Below, piece by piece: positions 8,605-16,101 of a stretch of 64,000 nt of DNA. The stretch lies in the NCBI GenBank assembly GCA_023418505.1, contig JAEZZR010000012.1:186001-250000 (forward strand), in the 5' to 3' direction. Within the stretch, counting starts at the first letter, position 1, and each line of letters begins with the position of its first letter. The DNA comes from Actinomycetes bacterium. GTDB taxonomy: Bacteria > Actinomycetota > Actinomycetes > Mycobacteriales > Mycobacteriaceae. The position numbers and the translations under genes are program-made. Under the pieces are notes generated by a model. That model ran no database searches. It worked only from the letters and a program-made list of their open reading frames with translations, and had not been told where the DNA came from.

Positions 8605-10218
8605 ATGAGCTCTGTTAACACCCCGGAGGCCACCCCAGAGGCCACCCCGGAAGCTAACACCGCTGCCTCGCCCGAAACCCGGGCAGGTAAATCCAACCGT
8701 TTAGTAGACCGCTTCTTCGACAGCATCGAACGAGTAGGTAACAAGCTGCCGCACCCGGCAACCCTATTCGTGTTCTTATCCGTCATCGTGGTGTTTGCCT
8801 CGTGGCTGTTATCCGTGAACAACGTCACCGCCACCAACCCCAACGATGGCAGCACGATTGAAATCTTCAATCTGCTTAGCGGCGAAGGCATCGAATGGAT
8901 GTTCACCAGCGCCATCGATAACTTCGTGAACTTCGCGCCACTCGGCGTTGTGCTGGCCACCATGATGGGTGTCGGCATGGCCGAACAAAGCGGCCTGATC
9001 GGCGTACTGCTACGCAGCTTTATCCTGGCAATCCCGAAGTTCCTAATCACCGTGGGTATCGTGTTCGCCGGTGTGATGTCGTCCGTCGCTTCCGACGCCG
9101 GTTACGTCATCCTGCCGCCACTAGCCGCAATCCTGTTCGTCGCGGTCGGCCGCCATCCACTGGCCGGTATCGCCGCAGCCTTCGCAGGTGTCTCCGCTGG
9201 TTACAGCGCGAATTTATTGCTCTCTAGTACGGACGTGATCCTCGGTGAGCTGACCATCGAAGCAGCTGCCACCGTCGATCCCGAATACGCCTCGCAGATG
9301 AATATCGCAATGAACTACTGGTTCATCATTGTTTCCACGTTCTTGCTTACTGTGGTCGGCTCGCTAGTCAGCCAGTACATCATCGAACCTCGCCTGGGTA
9401 AATGGGAAGGCGAAGGCGTAGTTGCTGGCGACTCTGAAGAAAACCTCAAGATCTCCCCACTAGAGAAAAAGGGCATGATCTGGGCTGGTATCTCCCTAGT
9501 GGTTACCGCTGCCCTCGTTTCGCTGCTGATCCTGCCGTCGAACGCATTGCTACGCGGCGAGGATGGCTCGATCGTGCAGTCGCCATTCATGTCGTCGTTA
9601 GCCGTCGTACTGATCATCTTGTTCTTCGTACCGGGCTTGGTCTACGGCATCGTAACGAAGGTGATTCGCAACGACACCGACGTCGTGGAGCAAATCAGCA
9701 AGACCCTAGCCGGCATGGCCGTGTTCCTAGTGATGGCGTTTACGGCAGGTCAGTTCATCGCCTACTTCGCGCAATCCAACATTGGGTTGTTGGTCTCTGT
9801 GACGGGCGCGAACTTCCTGGAATCCATCAACCTGACCGGCTACCCGCTGGTGCTGGCCTTCATTCTCTTCGCTGCACTGGTGAACCTGCTGGTAGGTTCC
9901 GCTTCGGCAAAGTGGGCGATGCTTGCGCCGGTGATGGTGCCAATCATGATGCACCTGGGCATTTCCCCAGAGTTCACCCAGGCTGCCTACCGCGTGGCGG
10001 ACTCGTCAACCAACATCTTGAGCCCACTAATCGCCTACTTCGCCATCATCATCGCCGTGGCACAACGCTACGACAAGAAGCTAGGCATCGGCTCGCTGCT
10101 ATCCGTGATGGTGCCGTACTCGCTGGCGTTCCTCGCCGCATGGACCGCCATGACGATGGGCTGGATGGCACTCGACCTCCCACTCGGCCCCAACGCACCG
10201 ATCTACTACGGCAGGTAA
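8605..10218 (+). CDS. AbgT-family transporter
   Basis: A 537-residue membrane protein with about ten hydrophobic helices and the signature of the AbgT family (for example PHPATLFVFLSVIVVFASWL near residue 50 and GSASAKWAMLAPVMVPIMMH near 435). Known members import p-aminobenzoyl-glutamate or export sulfonamide and folate-related compounds by a cation- or proton-driven mechanism; which applies here cannot be decided. The N-terminus holds a tandem repeat encoding EATPEATPEA, from a 12-nt unit. The gene stands alone between two terminators, with about 170 bp of upstream sequence after the fadB terminator for its own promoter. Confidence 0.9.
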   Translation: MSSVNTPEATPEATPEANTAASPETRAGKSNRLVDRFFDSIERVGNKLPHPATLFVFLSVIVVFASWLLSVNNVTATNPNDGSTIEIFNLLSGEGIEWMFTSAIDNFVNFAPLGVVLATMMGVGMAEQSGLIGVLLRSFILAIPKFLITVGIVFAGVMSSVASDAGYVILPPLAAILFVAVGRHPLAGIAAAFAGVSAGYSANLLLSSTDVILGELTIEAAATVDPEYASQMNIAMNYWFIIVSTFLLTVVGSLVSQYIIEPRLGKWEGEGVVAGDSEENLKISPLEKKGMIWAGISLVVTAALVSLLILPSNALLRGEDGSIVQSPFMSSLAVVLIILFFVPGLVYGIVTKVIRNDTDVVEQISKTLAGMAVFLVMAFTAGQFIAYFAQSNIGLLVSVTGANFLESINLTGYPLVLAFILFAALVNLLVGSASAKWAMLAPVMVPIMMHLGISPEFTQAAYRVADSSTNILSPLIAYFAIIIAVAQRYDKKLGIGSLLSVMVPYSLAFLAAWTAMTMGWMALDLPLGPNAPIYYGR

Positions 10219-10257
10219 TTAACCGGTAGCAGTCGCACCTATACAAAAAGACAAAAA

Positions 10258-10292
10258 AGCCAGGCTAGGCAGTTTCCCGCTCTAGCCTGGCT
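10258..10292. terminator. Bidirectional terminator between AbgT gene and convergent membrane protein gene
   Basis: A perfect 11-bp stem (AGCCAGGCTAG / CTAGCCTGGCT) with a 13-nt loop. An A-rich run on the left gives a U-tract for minus-strand transcripts; the right side is CTTCTTTG, a weaker tract for the plus strand. It lies between two convergent genes. Confidence 0.85.
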
Positions 10293-10314
10293 CTTCTTTG
10301 TGGCTAAATCTCTT

Positions 10315-10833
10315 TTAGGCCTTTACGGCAGTTTCCTCTTCTTCGGCGTAGAAGTCTTCGTACTCGTCGTAAAGCTCGTCATTTTCTAGCTCACGACGTT
10401 CCTGCCGCCGCACCACCAGGGCGCTAATCGCAGCTACCCACAAGCCAATCAACGCCGGGATAGACAGGTACCACGCGCTACCGGCAAACATCTGAGCAAA
10501 CAGCACTGGCGGCGCCAACAGGCCAGCTTCGGTGAAGAGCCCCACAGTCAACGCAAAAGCCGTGGTGACAATACCAATCGTGGCACCCATACGCACTGCA
10601 GTAACTGCGCCACTGCGCGGATACAAGCGTCGTCGAGCATACTCATTCACCTTACTGAGCAGGTACAACGCAATCATGATGTACACCAGCACGTTAAGCA
10701 GCAACACGAATAGTGCGGCGCCAATCGGCACCCCATCGGAATAGTTCGGAATTGCCAGGACGAACTCTACCGTCATAAACAGCAACACAATTACAGCGGT
10801 AACCGCACCTAACCGACCGGACACAACCGACAC
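10315..10833 (-). CDS. Small four-helix membrane protein of unknown function
   Basis: A 172-residue protein with four predicted membrane helices (roughly residues 8-28, 40-62, 82-104, 122-142) and a strongly acidic cytoplasmic tail rich in E, D and Y. I do not recognise the family. The longest frame starts with GTG at 10833, but AGGAAG lies immediately upstream of it; the in-frame GTG three codons later (10824) has that site at a 9-nt spacing and is the likelier start. The gene is divergent from the ornithine cyclodeaminase-family gene and shares a terminator with the AbgT gene. Confidence 0.6.
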   Translation of the reverse strand: MSVVSGRLGAVTAVIVLLFMTVEFVLAIPNYSDGVPIGAALFVLLLNVLVYIMIALYLLSKVNEYARRRLYPRSGAVTAVRMGATIGIVTTAFALTVGLFTEAGLLAPPVLFAQMFAGSAWYLSIPALIGLWVAAISALVVRRQERRELENDELYDEYEDFYAEEEETAVKA

Positions 10834-11052
10834 CTTCCTACGGCCTTAGCCAGGCCACTTTCTCTAGAGTTAGCAAGCTCGTTAACTGAAGACTTACCTT
10901 AATGTCCTTATTATTCTCTTTCCGGGGCAGATTTCCAACACTTCGGCATGCGTATTTTTGGGGCGGGTTTTGAGGCGGGTTTTGGGTTGAATTCTGTGCT
11001 GGCATTGGGTGGGCGCCGCTGGCAATAGTTTTCGCCGGTACGCTGGATAACT

Positions 11053-12036
11053 ATGACTGCACAACTACCCCTACTTACCTCCCAACAAGTACTAGACAAC
11101 ATGCCTGATCCACTGCGCGCCGTGGAATTGATGCGCGATGGTTTGATCGCCATTGCTGATGGCAGTGCGTCTACCACGCCGAAGGCTCAGGTGAAGTCCG
11201 GTTTCGCTGACACCAAGAGCGCGAACAACGCTGGTAGCGCCATGCCTGCCGCCTGGCCGGATCGCAATCTGCTGGGCATTAAGTGGCTGGCCATTACCCC
11301 GTCGAACGCCACCGATAAGGAAGCAAACCCGAACGGCCTGCCTACCATCGACGGCGTGATGGTGCTTAACGACGCCCGCGACGGCCACATCCGCGCCATC
11401 ATGCCTGCCGCGGAACTTACGGGACTGCGGACCGCTGCGGTAACTGGTGCCTCGCTAGCTATCGACGCGGACAACGCCGAAGGCACTTTCGATGCTGCCA
11501 AACTCCGCCCGATTACCTTCCTGGGCACCGGCGTACAGGCACGTTCGCACGCGCAGGTGCTCTCTGCGATGGGAATTGAGAAGCTGACCGTGTGGGGCCG
11601 CCGCGAAGAGGCTCTCGAGGAACTGAAGCAGTGGGCGGCGGAAAACACCCCTGACCTAGAGCTAGTGACCACCACGGATCGCACGGAATCGCTGAAGGGC
11701 GCCGGCATCATCATCAGTGGCGTGGCCATGTACCAGCCGGGATTGCTATTCGATCCTGCCGAAATCGCTGACGACGCCACCTTGCTACCACTGGACTACG
11801 GCACGATGGTCGGCGCAGATCTGGTAAAGAAGGGACTGTTGGTCTCTGATGATGCCGATCAATTCAAGGGACTCATGCCTAAGAAATTCCCGAAGGAATA
11901 CCCAGCACCTGAGGGCTACACCGGTGAGCTATTGACCAAACCACGCCCAGATGGCCTGGTGATTGCTCAGAACTTGGGCTCGGGTTTGAATGACCTGCTG
12001 ATCGCAGACGAGATTGTTTCGTCGCTGGGGTACTAG
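11053..12036 (+). CDS. Ornithine cyclodeaminase / mu-crystallin family protein
   Basis: A 327-residue protein of the OCD/mu-crystallin family. It has the N-terminal substrate-binding half (PDPLRAVELM, LRTAAVTGASLAI) and a Rossmann NAD-binding motif FLGTGVQARSHAQVL near residue 158. Family members include ornithine cyclodeaminase (ornithine to proline plus ammonia), alanine dehydrogenase, and ketimine reductases; the substrate cannot be assigned from sequence alone. An acetyltransferase gene follows 54 bp downstream on the same strand. The stop codon is followed by a run of 12-nt tandem repeats. Confidence 0.85.
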   Translation: MTAQLPLLTSQQVLDNMPDPLRAVELMRDGLIAIADGSASTTPKAQVKSGFADTKSANNAGSAMPAAWPDRNLLGIKWLAITPSNATDKEANPNGLPTIDGVMVLNDARDGHIRAIMPAAELTGLRTAAVTGASLAIDADNAEGTFDAAKLRPITFLGTGVQARSHAQVLSAMGIEKLTVWGRREEALEELKQWAAENTPDLELVTTTDRTESLKGAGIIISGVAMYQPGLLFDPAEIADDATLLPLDYGTMVGADLVKKGLLVSDDADQFKGLMPKKFPKEYPAPEGYTGELLTKPRPDGLVIAQNLGSGLNDLLIADEIVSSLGY

Positions 12037-12049
12037 AGGGTTCTAGTCA

Positions 12050-12085
12050 GAGTTACTGGCAAAGTTATTGGCAGAGTTACTGGCA
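12050..12085 (+). repeat. Three 12-nt tandem repeats just after the OCD-family gene
   Basis: Three adjacent copies of GAGTTACTGGCA (middle copy AAGTTATTGGCA) fill most of the 54-bp gap between the OCD-family gene and the acetyltransferase gene. The last copy runs into the GGCAGAGG segment that serves as the ribosome binding region of the next gene, so copy number may affect that gene's spacing from the upstream stop. Confidence 0.9.
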
Positions 12086-12090
12086 GAGGC

Positions 12091-12768
12091 GTGATGCAGG
12101 ACTTTTCTTTAGCGCAATTGGTGCCACTGGCTGATTATCGCGATGGGCTCAGAGCATGCGAGCTGGCCTGGATGGACGATCAGCTGCTCTTGGCAGTGGC
12201 GCGGGTGGCAGGCCACGGAATCTATGATTCGAAGCTTTCGCCATTTTCGAATAATTGGGCAGATGGCTCACCGGCCTCCGTTGCCCGGCGCGTATTACAA
12301 CACCAGTGGCAATTGCGTGGTGAATACCTGCAGGCTTGCTTGGATTACGGCAGTAGTGCGGATTCTAGTGGTGCCAACCTAAGTAGTCGCCTGCCCGAGG
12401 ATTTCGATATTCCGTTTGCGGTGCTCTACGAAGGCCAGGCTGTAGGAGTACAGAATCTTCGGGCGAAAGGTTGGCATACCCGGCGCACCACCGAAACGGG
12501 TTCCTGGGTGGGGTTGCCGTTTCATGGCCTGGGCATTGGGACCGCAGCTCGGATCCTGGTGGCGAAACTAGCTTTCGACGTGCTTGGCGCGGACGCCATG
12601 GAAACCGAAGCTTTCAGCGATAATGCTGCTTCCCGGCGGGTAACGGAAAAGCTTGGCTACCAGCAGGTTGGCCAGCGCTGCCCTGACGATTATGGTGGCC
12701 GGATCATGTATGAATATCGGCTGGATCGGCACACCTGGCTAGAAAAACGAGAAAGCCTGCTGGATTAA
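12091..12768 (+). CDS. GNAT-family N-acetyltransferase
   Basis: A 225-residue protein with a C-terminal GNAT domain. The acetyl-CoA binding segment is GLGIGTAARILVAKLAF (around residue 150), followed by the typical EAFSDNAASRRVTEKLGYQQVG motif of RimJ/RimL-like enzymes. It would acetylate a protein N-terminus, amino acid or small molecule; the acceptor is unknown. The first codons are GTG-ATG; AGAGG upstream fits the ATG at 12094 as well as the GTG. A GC-rich inverted repeat overlaps the stop codon. Confidence 0.8.
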   Translation: MMQDFSLAQLVPLADYRDGLRACELAWMDDQLLLAVARVAGHGIYDSKLSPFSNNWADGSPASVARRVLQHQWQLRGEYLQACLDYGSSADSSGANLSSRLPEDFDIPFAVLYEGQAVGVQNLRAKGWHTRRTTETGSWVGLPFHGLGIGTAARILVAKLAFDVLGADAMETEAFSDNAASRRVTEKLGYQQVGQRCPDDYGGRIMYEYRLDRHTWLEKRESLLD

Positions 12769-12779
12769 TACCAGCAGGC
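12755..12779. terminator. Hairpin overlapping the acetyltransferase stop codon
   Basis: A perfect 9-bp stem GCCTGCTGG / CCAGCAGGC encloses the TAA stop codon. It lies between convergent genes. There is no strong U-tract, so it may act as a weak terminator or 3'-end stabiliser. Confidence 0.55.
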
Positions 12780-12788
12780 CGAGGGACT

Positions 12789-12830
12789 TTAATTCCTACG
12801 TTTTAATTCCCGCGTCTTAATTGCCGCGCT
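12789..12830 (-). repeat. 14-nt tandem repeats at the end of the thiosulfate transporter gene
   Basis: Three imperfect 14-nt units run in tandem (plus strand: TTAATTCCTACGTT, TTAATTCCCGCGTC, TTAATTGCCGCGCT). The last unit contains the last codons and the TAA stop of the minus-strand gene, so the stop-codon segment appears to have been duplicated downstream, giving three successive TAA triplets. Confidence 0.9.
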
Positions 12831-14292
12831 TGACCGCGATAATCCAACCGGCATCACCAGTTTGTTCAAACTGGGTTACCGCATGGCCGTCCTTGGCTGC
12901 CCACCGCGGAATCGCATCTGTGGCCTGGGTGCAGTCGAAAGTAATCACCAGCTCCTCGCCCACTGCGATGCGCTTGATGGCATCTTTGGCTTCGATCAAT
13001 GGGAAGGGGCAGACCGCGCCCAACGTGTCCATTGCCCACCGGCCGTTACCTAATGGCTTCAGCTTTCCGTTCTGATTCTTTTCCAATACGGCTACTGGAG
13101 CCACACCGAACGATAGGTTGCTTGACGCTGCAGTAGAAATCGACGAGCTGCTTTCCGAGCCAGATCCAAGAGTGCTGGCCTCGGCGAAGCGGGAGTTTGC
13201 GGTGCCAGAGTCCGCGAAGCCAGAATCTGCGAAATTTGGCTGCTCCGTACCTGGCTGTGCTTGTGCCGGATCTGCTGCTGGCTTCAACCAAATCTTCGCT
13301 GCCACACCGACACCGATCGTGATGAATAGCAGTGCGATCCAACCTTGGTAGGAAAACAGCGAGGTTTCCACCATGCCATTGCCCACGGTGCAGCCACCTG
13401 CCCAAGCAGCTCCCACACCCATCATCACACCACCCACTACAGAGCGTGCAGCCTGGGTGGCATCAGGAACCCGCAAGCGGAATTCGCCAGACGCCTTCGC
13501 AGCGATAAACGAACCCACCAGGATGCCGAGTACCAACATCACACCCCAGTCGAAACGGCTGAGATCACCAGTGACCACACCATTAGCCAAGTTTGCCGAT
13601 GGCGTAGTGATACCAAGACCAGAGTTCCGCCCTGCTGCCGCAGACAATGGCCACGCAATCACACCAAGCACACCAACAATTGCGGCAGTGGCAAATACAT
13701 GCCATGGCTTTTCGGTCAGCAAATGCGCCAAACCGGTCTTGCGTGCAGCCAGCTGCACTGGTTTTGTACCAGTCAGTTCATCTTTGAGGAAGTTGAAAGT
13801 GAGCACACCAGTAAGCGCCACAAAGCCGATCACAAACACCCAAGGGGTAACTCCTAGGGTCTCTGGGATGGTGGTGGCAGCGATAGTGCGATCGCCAAGG
13901 AAGTCATTCATCCCGCTGAGCACACCAGTTTTCATCGCAGCAGCCGAAAGCGCGTACATCACCAACGCAATCCAGGAACCGATCAACCCTTCACCAGAGC
14001 GATACCACGTTCCCGATGCGCAACCACCAGCTAAAACGATGCCTAAACCGAAGATAAAACCACCAAGGATCACGGCCAGTGGGGCAAAATCATCCACGCT
14101 CGGGGTAATCACGCCAGCTTGGGTCAGCGCAGTCAAACCCACCGCGTGCACTGCAATCACAATGAACAAGGCGGTTAGACCGCGGTAGCTGCGCTGGGTG
14201 AAAATATCACGCAAGAATCCAGTCACACAGAATCGTCCTCGCTGCATCACAAAACCCAAGACGCCGCCGAGAACTAGCCCAGTAACCACCAT
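12817..14292 (-). CDS. Thiosulfate transporter TsuA (YeeE/YedE) fused to a TusA-like (TsuB/YeeD) domain
   Basis: A 491-residue fusion. Residues 1 to about 345 are a YeeE/YedE membrane domain with the three conserved cysteines of the thiosulfate path: GRFCVTG near residue 22, GGCASGTWYRSGEG near 91, and GGCTVGNG near 300. A Ser/Ala-rich linker (about 345-400) leads to a TusA-like sulfur carrier domain with the CPFP motif (CPxP) near residue 430. The first part should import thiosulfate and the second accept or relay sulfur. In E. coli and many others these are separate genes (yeeE, yeeD). No other sulfur gene is adjacent. The call rests on the motifs and domain order. Confidence 0.9.
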   Translation of the reverse strand: MVVTGLVLGGVLGFVMQRGRFCVTGFLRDIFTQRSYRGLTALFIVIAVHAVGLTALTQAGVITPSVDDFAPLAVILGGFIFGLGIVLAGGCASGTWYRSGEGLIGSWIALVMYALSAAAMKTGVLSGMNDFLGDRTIAATTIPETLGVTPWVFVIGFVALTGVLTFNFLKDELTGTKPVQLAARKTGLAHLLTEKPWHVFATAAIVGVLGVIAWPLSAAAGRNSGLGITTPSANLANGVVTGDLSRFDWGVMLVLGILVGSFIAAKASGEFRLRVPDATQAARSVVGGVMMGVGAAWAGGCTVGNGMVETSLFSYQGWIALLFITIGVGVAAKIWLKPAADPAQAQPGTEQPNFADSGFADSGTANSRFAEASTLGSGSESSSSISTAASSNLSFGVAPVAVLEKNQNGKLKPLGNGRWAMDTLGAVCPFPLIEAKDAIKRIAVGEELVITFDCTQATDAIPRWAAKDGHAVTQFEQTGDAGWIIAVKRGN

Positions 14293-14353
14293 GAATCGAA
14301 CCTCCTTCTAAACGAACCAGTCTGTCTTTTAATGGGGTTCAATCAACATAGCA

Positions 14354-14388
14354 AAACCCGGGAAGCACAATCAAGGCCTCCCGGGTTT
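14354..14388 (-). terminator. Rho-independent terminator after betB
   Basis: A perfect 10-bp stem AAACCCGGGA / TCCCGGGTTT. Read on the minus strand it follows the betB stop by about 17 nt and ends in TTTTGC. It also insulates the upstream region of the thiosulfate transporter gene. Confidence 0.8.
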
Positions 14389-14404
14389 CTTGAACTATTT
14401 CTGC

Positions 14405-15988
14405 TTACCGCTGATCCTCAAACCATCCGGTTACAGCAGGCTCGGTGTTTTCGTACACCAGCTTTGGCTCGGTGTATTCCTCCAAGCCCATTTCGCCTAG
14501 CTCGCGGCCGATACCGGACTGGCCGAAACCGCCCCACTCTGCCTGTGGCAAGTATGGGCCGAAATCATTGATCCACACGGTACCGTGGCGCAGTCCACGC
14601 GACACGCGTTCTGCCACGCCAGAGTTGGTAGTCCACACCGCGCCAGCCAAACCGTAGTTGGTGTCGTTACCAATCGCGATGGCTTCAGCTTCGGTACGGA
14701 AGGTCTCTACGGTCACTACCGGACCAAAGGCCTCGTCATGCACGCAATCCATCGACTGATCGACCTGATCAATCACGGTGGGCTGGTAGAAGTATCCGTC
14801 GTCAAGCACTCCGGAACCATCGGCGGTCTTGCCCGTGGCACGCGCACCACCGCAACGGATCCGAGCTCCCTGCTCACGCGCCTGATCCACATACGCGGCC
14901 ACCTTGTTTAAGTGCTGCTCGGAAATCAACGCACCAGTTTCTGCCACTTCGTCGAAAGGACCGCCCAACCGGATGTGCTGGGTGCGCTCCACAAGATCGT
15001 TGACGAACTGCTCGGCGATGGACTCTTCCACAATCAACCGCGCCCCCGCCGAGCACACCTGACCCGAGTGCAAGAACGCCGCATTCAACGCGTTATCCAA
15101 CGCAGCTTCATAATCGGCATCAGCAAACACAATGTTCGGGTTCTTGCCGCCGAGCTCCAGGGCAACCTTCTTCACGCTCTTGGCAGCTTCGGCAGCAATC
15201 AAGCGGCCAGTTTCCAAGCCGCCAGTGAAAGACACCATGCTAATGCGCGGATCCGAAGAGAGCGGCGCACCGGCTTGCGCGCCCGCGCCGGTCACCAAGT
15301 TGCCCACGCCTGCTGGCATGCCCGCTTCTTCCAGCACGTGCATCAGCAAAATCGCGGTATGTGGCGAGAGTTCTGCTGGCTTCAACACGAACGTATTACC
15401 AGCAGCCAAGCAAGGCGCAACCTTCCACGCCACCTGCAGCAACGGGTAATTCCACGGCGTAATCAAACCGCACACACCAACTGGCTCACGCACTACGCGC
15501 GCAATTACAGTCGGATCGCCGGCATCCACCAAACGTCCGGAATCATTGCCGGCCAAACGCCCGAAGTACTGGAAGCAGGCCACAATATCGTCCATATCCA
15601 TTTCGGATTCTGGAATACGCTTGCCGGTATCTAGGGACTCCGCCAAGGCAAATTCTGCTTTACGACGACGAATGCCATCAGCTACCTGCAGCAACAGCTC
15701 TCCGCGCTGGAACGAATTCCAGGACGCCCAGGTGCCCTCGCCGGTGGCGTTGAAGGCGCGTTCGGCAGCGTCGATAGCCTTTTCCGTATCAGAGGCCGCA
15801 GCTTCGGCAACCTCGGCCACAAAGCTGCCGTCGGCGGGACACGAGATGGTGCGGGTTTCGCCGCTGTCCGCTGCTACCCACTGGCCATCGATAAATAAGG
15901 TCTTGGCGCCCTCGTGGATTTTTGCCACGGAAGCCACCAGAGCCCGGTTGTCGGCGCCGTACTCGCCGCTTTGCGCTTGCGCTGTCAT
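14405..15988 (-). CDS. betB: Betaine-aldehyde dehydrogenase family enzyme (BetB)
   Basis: A 527-residue NAD(P)-dependent aldehyde dehydrogenase. It has the general-base glutamate in ALELGGKNPNIV (about residue 275) and the catalytic cysteine in HSGQVCSAGARL (about 311). It should oxidise betaine aldehyde to glycine betaine, the second step of choline oxidation. It is about 30 residues longer than usual at the N-terminus; an internal start is possible. It is followed upstream by the BCCT transporter gene on the same strand (113 bp gap) and, divergently, by betA. This context, rather than residues unique to BetB, supports the substrate assignment. Confidence 0.88.
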   Translation of the reverse strand: MTAQAQSGEYGADNRALVASVAKIHEGAKTLFIDGQWVAADSGETRTISCPADGSFVAEVAEAAASDTEKAIDAAERAFNATGEGTWASWNSFQRGELLLQVADGIRRRKAEFALAESLDTGKRIPESEMDMDDIVACFQYFGRLAGNDSGRLVDAGDPTVIARVVREPVGVCGLITPWNYPLLQVAWKVAPCLAAGNTFVLKPAELSPHTAILLMHVLEEAGMPAGVGNLVTGAGAQAGAPLSSDPRISMVSFTGGLETGRLIAAEAAKSVKKVALELGGKNPNIVFADADYEAALDNALNAAFLHSGQVCSAGARLIVEESIAEQFVNDLVERTQHIRLGGPFDEVAETGALISEQHLNKVAAYVDQAREQGARIRCGGARATGKTADGSGVLDDGYFYQPTVIDQVDQSMDCVHDEAFGPVVTVETFRTEAEAIAIGNDTNYGLAGAVWTTNSGVAERVSRGLRHGTVWINDFGPYLPQAEWGGFGQSGIGRELGEMGLEEYTEPKLVYENTEPAVTGWFEDQR

Positions 15989-16058
15989 TATGGGAAATTC
16001 CTCGTTTCGAAAAGGTTTCAGATTCTATTTTTATGATCGTGCTGATTTAACAGCTGCA

Positions 16059-16084
16059 CTGTGGCGGGCTAATGCTCGCCACAG
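16059..16084. other. Hairpin between betT-type and betB genes
   Basis: An 8-bp perfect inverted repeat CTGTGGCG / CGCCACAG with a 10-nt loop lies 18 nt after the transporter gene stop (minus strand) and 70 nt before betB. There is no adjacent U-tract, so it may be a processing or partial termination site that sets relative expression of the two genes. Confidence 0.5.
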
Positions 16085-16101
16085 CACGCTACTGCCACAG
16101 C

